DNA from: Burkholderia gladioli
Lineage (GTDB): Bacteria; Pseudomonadota; Gammaproteobacteria; Burkholderiales; Burkholderiaceae
NCBI GenBank assembly: GCA_009914575.1
Contig: WNEB01000009.1
Span: 1-18,850 of the forward strand
DNA: 18,850 nucleotides
Direction: 5' to 3'
Shown here piece after piece: positions 7,902-14,603 of the stretch; position 1 is the stretch's first letter; each line of letters opens with the position of its first letter. A program made the translations under genes and the position numbers. The notes under the pieces were generated by a model. It was not told where the DNA came from. It worked only from the letters and a program-made list of their open reading frames with translations, and did not search any database.

Positions 7902-9406
7902 ATGTCCACCCGCCGCCGTCCCGCTTCGCCCGCCGGTTCTGCCGATGCCCTCGATGCCGATGCGGCTTCGGCGGTCGTGCGCAAGCCGCGCACGATTCCG
8001 ATAGTCGCGGCTGCGCCCGATTCGGCCTCCGACTCGCCCGCCGGCCTCGGCGCGCTCGTCTCCTACCTCGAACACGATCCGCAGCCGATGATCGTGGTCG
8101 ACCGCGATTACCGGATTCTCGCCGCCAACGCCGCCTATCAAAGCCAGTTCGGCGTGGCGGGGCAGGCGCACGTCGGGCGGCACTGCTACCGCGTCTCGCA
8201 TCACTACGACGTGCCGTGCGACCAGGCCGGCGAACACTGCCCGATGCGCGCGGCGCTCGAATCGGGGGCGGCCTCGCGCGTGCTGCACATCCACCACACG
8301 CCGCGCGGGCCGGAACATGTCGACGTGGAAATGCGCCCGGTGTTCGATGCCGCGGGCGAGGTCGCGGCCTATGTCGAACGGCTGACCACCGTGCGCAGCG
8401 CCTCGGCGCGGCCGAGCGCGGGCGGCCTGGTGGGCAGTTCCGAGCCGTTCAACGCGCCGCTGTCGGCGTTACAGCGCGTCGCGCCGTCCACGCTACCGGT
8501 GCTGCTGCTCGGCGAATCTGGCACCGGCAAGGAGCTGTTCGCGCGGGCGCTGCACGAGGCCAGCCCGCGCGCGACCGGGCCGTTCGTGGTGGTCGATTGC
8601 TCGGGCATCGCCGAATCGCTGTTCGAGAGCGAGCTGTTCGGCTACGAGAAAGGGGCGTTTACCGGCGCGCAGGCGCGCAAGCCGGGCCTCGTCGAAACCG
8701 CGCAAGGCGGCACGCTGTTCGTCGACGAGATCGGCGACGTGCCCGCGTCGATGCAGGTCAAGCTGCTGCGCCTGATCGAATCGGGCACGTTCCGGCGCGT
8801 CGACCGCGTGGAGGCGCTGCGCGCCGATTTCCGGCTGGTCGCGGCGACGCATCAGCCGCTGCGCGAGATGATCGGCGACGGGCGGTTCCGCCCCGATCTC
8901 TACTACCGGATCAGCGCGTTTCCGATCGATCTGCCGCCGGTGCGCGCGCGTCACGGCGGGCGATATCGGCCTGCTCGCCGAATCGATTCTGCGCCGCATC
9001 GCCGAAGCCCGGCGCAGCGAACCCTTGATGCGGAGAAATCTACGAGCACGCTTGAGGGCTCGGGCCAGGCAAAGCCTTGCGCCGCCTGGCCCCCGAGCCC
9101 GTCCGGCGGCTAGGACTTCCCCGCCTTGGGGCGGGGCTAGGGGTGGGAAGATACCGTTTTGCGACGTAGGTTTTCGTACCCCGGCGGCCCTTTTCACCCA
9201 CTCAAATTTCAAGAGAGCCACATTTGCCCGACGCGTTGCGCGGGGCGGCGTCCGATGCGGGGGCATGGTCGGGATTGCAGGGATCGGCCGCGCCGGACGA
9301 CGACGCGCTGCGCCGCGCCGCCGCGCACTTCCGCGGCACCCGCAAGGCGCTGGCGGCGCGGCTCGGCATCAGCGAGCGCACGCTGTATCGACGGATGAGG
9401 GCGCCC
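7902..9406 (+). pseudogene. fisR: FisR-type sigma-54 activator of sulfide oxidation, disrupted
   Basis: The ancestral protein senses sulfane sulfur and activates pdo-sqr. Its N-terminal PAS-like domain holds cysteines C95, C106 and C113, spaced C-x10-C-x6-C as in the C53/C64/C71 sensor of Cupriavidus FisR. The AAA+ domain has Walker A GESGTGKE (204-211), sigma-54 contact GAFTGA (251-256) and Walker B with D275 and E276. A 4-bp tandem duplication (GGCGGGCG, 8954-8961) shifts the frame after RARHG. The correct frame resumes as [22 protein letters not shown] up to about 9028. MITE copy 2 follows, and the rest of the AAA+ domain (normally a GNxREL region) is missing. After the element, HLPDAL-like sequence and the Fis-type helix-turn-helix [17 protein letters not shown] remain (9222-9400). 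No strong ribosome site precedes the ATG at 7902. Function must be lost. Confidence 0.87.
9066..9219 (-). mobile_element. MITE-like element, copy 2, inserted in fisR
   Basis: Read on the minus strand it matches copy 1 (2266-2419) over about 154 bp with about four mismatches. It includes the outer inverted end starting GGCTCTCTTGAAATTTGAGT at 9219 and the hairpin CTCGGGGGCCAGGC/GCCTGGCCCGAG. The other end diverges from copy 1 between about 9030 and 9065, so the second terminal repeat is absent or altered and that boundary is uncertain. It splits fisR and coincides with a loss of fisR codons. Orientation is opposite to copy 1. Confidence 0.75.
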
Positions 9407-10096
9407 GCCGCCCGCGCTCACGCAGGCCAGCATGCCGTGATACGACTCCAGCTCGCGGATCTCGCCGGGCAGCGCGCCGTCGTTGGCGAGCCAGCGTTCG
9501 AGATGGCGGCGGTACGAGCAGTTCTTGCGGAACACGTAGAGCGCATCGCCGTCCGCGTCGCGGCCCCGGCGGATCGGCGCATGCGCGACCGGCCCGACGA
9601 TCACCATCTCCTCGTCGAACACCGGAAAACCGGTCAGCTCCGCGTGGTCGAGCGGGCCGTCGACGAACGCCGCGATCAGGTCGCCGCTCAGCACGCCGTC
9701 GATCATCTGCCCCGACGGCCCGGTCGCCAGTTCGAGCGCGACCTGCGGAAAGTGCTGGTTGTAGGTGGCCAGCAGCGCCGGAATCCGCACCGCCGCCGTG
9801 CTTTCGAGCGCGCCCAGCGCGAAGCGCCAGACCGGCTGCTGGCCCGCCGTGACGGCGCGCGCCTCGGTCACGAGGCTCAGGATCCGGCTCGTGTAATCGA
9901 GGAAAATCCGCCCCGATTGCAACAGCGACAGCCGGTTCTTCTCGCGCGTGAACAGGTCCACGCCCGGTTCCTCCTCCAGCTGCTTGATGCGCGTGGTCAG
10001 GTTCGACGGCACGCGGTGCACGGCCTGCTGCGCGGCGGCCGCGATGCTGCCGTGGCGGGCGACGGCCTGAAACATTTCCAGCTGGACGAGATCCAT
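9404..10096 (-). pseudogene. ptrR: PtrR-like LysR regulator, 3' end lost
   Basis: A LysR-type DNA-binding protein divergent from sad, the same arrangement as E. coli ptrR(yneJ)-sad(yneI). The N-terminal helix-turn-helix begins [19 protein letters not shown] and [16 protein letters not shown]. The effector domain contains [16 protein letters not shown] and [13 protein letters not shown], strikingly like PtrR. Homology ends at about residue 231 (9404). About 60 C-terminal residues are gone. The frame stays open to 9209 through sequence antisense to the fisR 3' end and the MITE end, giving a chimeric 295-residue product that happens to have normal LysR length. The C-terminal half of the effector domain is therefore foreign, and regulation is probably impaired; DNA binding may persist. 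Confidence 0.85.
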
Positions 10097-10124
10097 GGCG
10101 ACATTCTCGAAACGTGAATGATTT

Positions 10125-10151
10125 GCTCAAAACTATTCAGTTTCATTGAGC
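10125..10151. promoter_or_regulatory. Candidate LysR operator between ptrR and sad
   Basis: GCTCAA (10125-10130) and TTGAGC (10146-10151) form a perfect inverted repeat 15 bp apart, enclosing AACT-ATTC-AGTT. The AT-rich block is the only one in this 103-bp divergent gap, and such dyads are usual for LysR regulators. The binding protein is inferred to be the adjacent PtrR. Confidence 0.5.
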
Positions 10152-10169
10152 GTTGGCCGAGCTTACACT
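10141..10169 (+). promoter_or_regulatory. Candidate sigma-70 promoter of sad
   Basis: TTTCAT (10141-10146) and TACACT (10164-10169) are separated by 17 bp. The -35 overlaps the right arm of the proposed LysR operator, and a start near 10176 would give a leader of about 25 nt. The match to consensus is only moderate. Confidence 0.35.
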
Positions 10170-10199
10170 GCCTCCCATCGAAAGCCAACGGAGATCACC

Positions 10200-11585
10200 A
10201 TGAGCCAAGACGCACCCGTTTTCCGCTCCATTAGCCCGCTCGACGGGAAGGAAGTCGCCACCTACCCGGTGCAGGGGCCGGACGATCTGGAACAGGCCCT
10301 GCAACGCAGCGCGGCGGCCTTCGGCGAGTGGAAGCGCCGGTCGGTCGAGGCGCGCGGCGCGGCGCTGAAGCGGCTCGGCCAGGCGCTGCGCGCCGATGCG
10401 CAGCGGATCGCCGAAACGATCACGCTCGAAATGGGCAAGCCGATCAAGCAGGCGCTGGCCGAGGTCGAGAAGTCGGCCGGCGTGTGCGACTGGTATGCCG
10501 AGCACGCGGGCGAATTCCTCGCGCCGGAGCCGACCCTCGTCGAGGGCAACAAGGCGCGCATCGAATACCGTCCGCTCGGCCCGGTGCTGTCGATCATGCC
10601 TTGGAATTTCCCGATCTGGCAGGTGGTGCGCGGCGCGGTGCCGGCGCTGGCCGCCGGCAACACCTACGTGCTCAAGCACGCGCCGAACGTGCTCGGCTCG
10701 GCGAACCTGCTGCGCGAAGCTTTCGAGCGCGCCGATTTCCCGGTCGGCGTGTTCGAGCTGGTGAATCTGTCGAACGAGCTGGTGTCGGCGGCGATCGCCG
10801 ATCCTCGGATTGCGACCGTCACGGTGACGGGCAGCGTGCGCGCCGGCTCGGCGATCGGCGCGCAGGCGGGCGCGGCGCTGAAGAAGTGCGTGCTCGAACT
10901 GGGCGGCTCCGACGCGTTCATCGTGCTGGCCGACGCCGATCTCGACCTGGCCGTGGCGGCCGCGGTAGCGGGGCGCTTCCAGAATTCGGGGCAGGTGTGC
11001 GCGGCGGCCAAGCGCTTCATCGTCGAGGCGCCGGTGCTCGACACGTTCACGGCGCGCTTCGTCGAAGCCGTCAAGGCGCTGCGCATGGGCGACCCGCGCG
11101 ATCCCGACAACTACGTCGGCCCGATGGCCCGCTACGACCTGCGCGACGAGCTGCATGCCCAGGTCGAGCGCACGCTGACCGAAGGCGCTACGCTGCTGGT
11201 GGGCGGCGCCAAGGTGGAAGGCAAGGGCAACTACTACCAGCCCACGGTGCTGAGCGGCGTGACGCCCGGCATGACCGCGTTCCGCGAGGAGCTGTTCGGG
11301 CCGGTGGCGTCGATCATCCGCGCCGACGATGCCGCGCACGCCGTGCAACTGGCCAACGACAGCGATTTCGGCCTGACGGCGTCGGTGTTCACGGCCGATG
11401 CGGCGCTGGCCGAATCGATCACGCGCGACCTCGACGTGGGCGGCGTGTTCATCAACGGCTACAGCGCGAGCGACGTGCGCGTGGGCTTCGGCGGCGTGAA
11501 GAAGAGCGGGTTCGGCCGCGAGCTGTCGCACTTCGGCCTGCGCGAGTTCTGCAACGCGCAGACGGTGTGGGTGGATCGCCGCTAA
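10200..11585 (+). CDS. sad: NAD(P)-dependent succinate semialdehyde dehydrogenase (Sad type)
   Basis: This 461-residue cytoplasmic aldehyde dehydrogenase oxidises succinate semialdehyde to succinate, the last step of putrescine/GABA breakdown. Catalytic features are present: the Asn in MPWNFPIW, general base E233 in VLELGGSD and nucleophile C267 in NSGQVCAAAKRF. The C-terminal GVKKSGFGRELSHFGLREF is typical. Length and layout match E. coli Sad (YneI), and the divergent gene is the remnant of its partner ptrR. GGAG at 10190-10193 sits 6 nt before the ATG. With PotFGHI in the same window, a polyamine uptake and breakdown theme is plausible. Other aldehydes are possible substrates for this superfamily, but the neighbour favours this assignment. 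Confidence 0.88.
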   Translation: MSQDAPVFRSISPLDGKEVATYPVQGPDDLEQALQRSAAAFGEWKRRSVEARGAALKRLGQALRADAQRIAETITLEMGKPIKQALAEVEKSAGVCDWYAEHAGEFLAPEPTLVEGNKARIEYRPLGPVLSIMPWNFPIWQVVRGAVPALAAGNTYVLKHAPNVLGSANLLREAFERADFPVGVFELVNLSNELVSAAIADPRIATVTVTGSVRAGSAIGAQAGAALKKCVLELGGSDAFIVLADADLDLAVAAAVAGRFQNSGQVCAAAKRFIVEAPVLDTFTARFVEAVKALRMGDPRDPDNYVGPMARYDLRDELHAQVERTLTEGATLLVGGAKVEGKGNYYQPTVLSGVTPGMTAFREELFGPVASIIRADDAAHAVQLANDSDFGLTASVFTADAALAESITRDLDVGGVFINGYSASDVRVGFGGVKKSGFGRELSHFGLREFCNAQTVWVDRR

Positions 11586-11733
11586 GCGCCGATTCCGATC
11601 CCGAGCACGGCAAGGCGCCGCCCCCCGATCTTGATCCCGATCGCTTCGACCCGATGCCGTGCAAGTCGCATTAAGCTTGCGGGGCATTCACCGTTCGATA
11701 CCGACCGACACCGACAACGATCGAGGCAATCCC

Positions 11734-12453
11734 ATGAGTATCCTGACTCCCGCACTGCGCGCCCAACTGGAAGCGATCAGCACGGCCACGCTGGACACGG
11801 CGCTCTACAAGCGCGGCCTGCGCAACCAGGTCATCCAGGGCGTGACGCCGCTCAGGCGCCTGAGCAAGAGCATGGTGGGCGAGGCGTTCACGCTGCGCTA
11901 CATTCCGGCCCGCGAGGATCGCAACCCGCTCGAGGCGTTTCGCAATCCCGAGCATCCGCAGCGCAAGGCGGTGGAACCCTGCCCGCCGGGCGCGGTGCTC
12001 GTGATGGACAGCCGCAACAATCCGCGCGCGGCCTCGGTCGGGGGGATCCTGGTCACGCGCCTGATGAAGCGCGGCGTGGCCGGCGTGGTGACCGACGGCG
12101 GCTTCCGCGATGCCGACGAGATCTCGCGCGCCGACATCCCGGCATTTCACAACCGCCCGTCGGCGCCGACCAACCTGACGCTGCACGAGGCACTCGACAT
12201 CGACGTGCCGATCGGCTGCGGCGGCGCGACCGTGTTCCCCGGCGACGTGCTGGTGGGCGACAACGACGGCGTGATCGTGATTCCCGCGCATCTGGTCGAG
12301 GACGTCGCGGCGGAAGCGCACGAGATGACGGCGTTCGAGGATTTCGTCATGGAGCGGGTGCAGGCGGGCGACACCATCGTCGGCCTGTATCCGGCGACGG
12401 ACCCGGCCACGCTGGAGAAGTTCGCCGCCTGGCGCGGCCGCAACGGGCGCTGA
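11734..12453 (+). CDS. RraA/HMG-aldolase family protein
   Basis: A 239-residue protein of the RraA-like fold, which includes RNase E inhibitors (RraA) and class II pyruvate aldolases such as 4-hydroxy-4-methyl-2-oxoglutarate/oxaloacetate aldolase. Seen: VVTDGGFRDADEI, carrying the G-x-R-D motif that binds divalent metal and pyruvate in the aldolases, then PIGCGGATVFPGDVLVGDNDGVIVIP. It is longer than E. coli RraA (about 160 residues) and has an N-terminal extension with YIPAREDRNPLEAF, as in the longer subfamily often annotated RraA in beta-proteobacteria. GAGG at 11723-11726 supports the ATG at 11734. It follows sad by 148 bp, so shared transcription is possible but unproven. The aldolase/decarboxylase role is more likely than RNase control. 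Confidence 0.8.
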   Translation: MSILTPALRAQLEAISTATLDTALYKRGLRNQVIQGVTPLRRLSKSMVGEAFTLRYIPAREDRNPLEAFRNPEHPQRKAVEPCPPGAVLVMDSRNNPRAASVGGILVTRLMKRGVAGVVTDGGFRDADEISRADIPAFHNRPSAPTNLTLHEALDIDVPIGCGGATVFPGDVLVGDNDGVIVIPAHLVEDVAAEAHEMTAFEDFVMERVQAGDTIVGLYPATDPATLEKFAAWRGRNGR

Positions 12454-12577
12454 TCGCGCGGGCGCGGCGCGAACGCGTGTCAGTCGTTCGTAAGCACGTG
12501 TCCGTGCCGCCGTTCGCCCCGATAAGCAAAGTCGAATAAGTCATTTCCCGTCGTTCGTTACGGATTCCATACTGATC

Positions 12578-12609
12578 CGTCGAACCTGGCGCGCGCGCCA
12601 GGTTCGACG
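12578..12609. promoter_or_regulatory. 32-bp perfect palindrome upstream of yeiH
   Basis: CGTCGAACCTGGCGCG (12578-12593) is followed immediately by its exact reverse complement (12594-12609). It lies 125 bp after the rraA-like stop and 55 bp before the yeiH start. No T tract follows on either strand, so it is not a classic intrinsic terminator. It could be an operator or a strong RNA hairpin. Confidence 0.6.
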
Positions 12610-12663
12610 CCCGCACGCCATCCGCTGCGCTGCGTACACGACACATCCACAGGGGAATGCACC

Positions 12664-14082
12664 ATGAGCGATTCGACCATCGCGAGCACGAGCCGCGGCG
12701 AAACCGCCGCGCAAACGGCCGGGGGCCGGCCATTCGGCACCGAGGACTGGTGGGCCGTGGCGATCGGCCTGTTCGCCATCGTCGCCGCATATCTGCTGTT
12801 CGCATCGGGCGCCAGCATCAAGGTGCTGGCGGTCGCGCCCGCGAAATGGGCCACCTTGCCGCAACTCGGCGCCGATCTGGCCGCGCATGCCACCGGCTAC
12901 GTCGCGCTGTTCGTCGCGTTCGCCGTAGTGTTCTCGGTGGCGATCGCGGCGCTGAAGCTGCCGGTCGCGCAGTTCGTGCCCGGCTTCCTCGTGATCTTCG
13001 TGGCGTCGGTCGCGATCTTCGCGATCGGCGCGTGGGCGCAGGCGTCCACCTACAACCTCGAACCGCCGCTGATCGCGCTCGTGCTCGGCCTGATCGTGTC
13101 GAACCTGTTCACGCTGCCCGCCTGGCTCGCGCCGGCGCTGCGCGTGGAGTTCTACATCAAGGTCGGCATCGTGCTGCTCGGTGCGACGCTGCCGCTGACG
13201 CTGATCGCCTGGGCCGGCCCGGTGGCGGTCTGGCAGGCCACCATCGTCTCGCTCGTGACGTTCTTCGTGATCTATGCGGTGGCGCGCGCGCTGAAGCTCG
13301 ACCGCCGGTTCGCGGCGGTGCTCGGCGTGGGCGGCGCGGTGTGCGGCGTGTCGGCGGCGATCGCGATTGCCGGCGCGGTGCGTGCGCGGCGCGAGCAGGC
13401 GTCGGTGGCGATCACGCTGGTGGTGGTCTGGGCGATCGTGATGGTGTTCGCGCTGCCGGGCATCTCGCGCGCGCTCGGCTTGCCGACCGGCATAGCCGGC
13501 GCGTGGATCGGCACCTCCGAATTCGCCGACGCTGCCGGCATCGCCGCCGCGCAGGCCTACGGCGATTTCGCGCGCCATGCGCCCGGCGTGGTGGCCGGCG
13601 CGCCCGATGCGTCGCTGCAGGCGTTCGTGCTGATGAAGGTGGTGGGCCGCGACATCTGGATCGGCATCTGGGCGTTCGTGCTCGCGATCGTCGCGACCAC
13701 GCGCTGGGATCGCGAGGAAGGCGGCAGCGAGCTACGCGCGCGCACCGGCGCGGTCGAAATCTGGAAGCGCTTCCCGAAGTTCGTGATCGGCTTCGTGGTG
13801 GCGTCCGCGCTCGTCACGTGGATCGCCTCGCATTATTCGCTGGCCGATTACCGCAGCGTGGTCACGCCGGCGTTCGTCGCGCCGATCACGGCGCTGCGCA
13901 CCTGGGCGTTCACGTTCTGCTTCCTGAGCATCGGGCTGACGACGGGCTTCGCGTCGTCGCTGTCGACGACCGGCGCGAAGCCGCTGATCGCGTTCACGGT
14001 CGGCGTGGCGGTCAATATCGTGATCGGCTACCTGTTGTCGGTGCACGTGTTCGCGTCGTACTGGACGTCGCTCGGTCAATGA
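12664..14082 (+). CDS. yeiH: YeiH-family putative sulfate exporter
   Basis: A 472-residue polytopic inner-membrane protein of the YeiH (UPF0324) family. About ten or more hydrophobic segments run across it. Family-like stretches are EPPLIALVLGLIVSNLF, FYIKVGIVLLGATLPLTL, GVGGAVCGVSAAIAIAGAV and TFCFLSIGLTTGF. It is longer than many YeiH proteins because of an N-terminal extension of about 130 residues with its own membrane segments. AGGGG at 12651-12655, 8 nt before the ATG, fixes the start. It is coupled by ATGA overlap to a small Cys-rich gene. Sulfate export is a family label based on limited evidence; here it gains slight support from the nearby sulfide-oxidation genes. The palindrome upstream may regulate it. 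Confidence 0.82.
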   Translation: MSDSTIASTSRGETAAQTAGGRPFGTEDWWAVAIGLFAIVAAYLLFASGASIKVLAVAPAKWATLPQLGADLAAHATGYVALFVAFAVVFSVAIAALKLPVAQFVPGFLVIFVASVAIFAIGAWAQASTYNLEPPLIALVLGLIVSNLFTLPAWLAPALRVEFYIKVGIVLLGATLPLTLIAWAGPVAVWQATIVSLVTFFVIYAVARALKLDRRFAAVLGVGGAVCGVSAAIAIAGAVRARREQASVAITLVVVWAIVMVFALPGISRALGLPTGIAGAWIGTSEFADAAGIAAAQAYGDFARHAPGVVAGAPDASLQAFVLMKVVGRDIWIGIWAFVLAIVATTRWDREEGGSELRARTGAVEIWKRFPKFVIGFVVASALVTWIASHYSLADYRSVVTPAFVAPITALRTWAFTFCFLSIGLTTGFASSLSTTGAKPLIAFTVGVAVNIVIGYLLSVHVFASYWTSLGQ

Positions 14083-14294
14083 GCGCGTTCGAGGGCATTC
14101 CGCCCGGCGCCCGTTGCGGGCGCTGCGTGCACCGCGCCGACGACCGCGCGCTGCTGGAGGCGCGGATCGGCGGCCTCGCGTCGTTCGGCTCGGCTTACGG
14201 CGAGAGCGTCGGCGACAGCCGGCTGTGCCTGAAGCTCGACCGGCTCGTGTCGCCGGGCGATGCGTGTCGCGGGTTCGTCGAACGCGCGGCGTGA
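14079..14294 (+). CDS. Small four-cysteine protein coupled to yeiH
   Basis: This 71-residue protein starts within the yeiH stop (ATGA at 14079-14082), so it is translationally coupled. It carries C13 and C16 in ARCGRCVH, C50 in DSRLC and C63 in GDACRGF. The CxxC plus two later cysteines suggest a zinc or iron-sulfur site. The centre reads EARIGGLASFGSAYGESVGDSRLC. There is no signal peptide or membrane segment, so it is probably cytoplasmic. I know of similar short proteins in beta-proteobacteria, sometimes poorly labelled as molybdopterin-related, but I recognise no tested function. Codon use fits its neighbours. A role with the exporter is inferred only from the overlap. Confidence 0.7.
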   Translation: MSAFEGIPPGARCGRCVHRADDRALLEARIGGLASFGSAYGESVGDSRLCLKLDRLVSPGDACRGFVERAA

Positions 14295-14475
14295 GGCGGG
14301 ATGGGCTCAGGCGGTCGGGTTGACGCTCGACCAGCCCGTGCGGTTGGGCGATACGTGCTGCGCGGGCGTCGAATTCTCGGTGCGAGCCGTGATTCGCTCA
14401 AGCGCCAACCGGATGCTCGATTGGCCCATGTGGTATGACGATGCGTACCGCGGGTTCATCGAACGCGCGGCGCGA
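14234..14475 (+). repeat. Degenerate tandem copies of the small-gene 3' end
   Basis: Three blocks beginning GCTCGA start at 14234, 14325 and 14415, a period of about 90 bp. The first is the true 3' end of the small four-cysteine gene (KLDRLVSPGDACRGFVERAA). The others translate in another frame to LDQPVRLGDTCCAGVEFS and MLDWPMWYDDAYRGFIERAA. Blocks one and three share a near-identical run of about 34 bp (14258-14292 and 14440-14474). The gene-free stretch 14295-14600 otherwise holds only the hairpin at 14553-14589. Confidence 0.6.
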
Positions 14476-14552
14476 GCCGGGCTCCTTTTCGACGAACCCT
14501 CTCAGGCTGTCGCTTGCCGGCGCGGCGAGACACTCGATCGGCGTTCGAGGCA

Positions 14553-14589
14553 CGACGCTCAGGGCCGCATGACGCGCCCCTGAGCGTCG
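14553..14589. terminator. Hairpin between the convergent yeiH and efflux loci
   Basis: CGACGCTCAGGG (14553-14564) and its exact complement CCCTGAGCGTCG (14578-14589) form a 12-bp stem, extended after one mismatch by CGC/GCG. It lies in the convergent gap. No T tract follows on either strand, so a bidirectional terminator is likely but not certain. Confidence 0.5.
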
Positions 14590-14603
14590 CAGCCTCGCGC
14601 GGC

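Noticed and set aside
2266..9219. Composite transposon made of the two MITE copies
   Set aside because: The second copy lacks a recognisable outer end and no target duplication is seen, so movement of the whole block is not supported.
10146..11687. Long minus-strand frame opposite sad
   Set aside because: Shadow of the ALDH gene, with no recognisable domain.
11586..11733. Inverted repeat GCACGGCA/TGCCGTGC after sad as a terminator
   Set aside because: Arms are only 8 bp, more than 40 bp apart, and no T tract follows.
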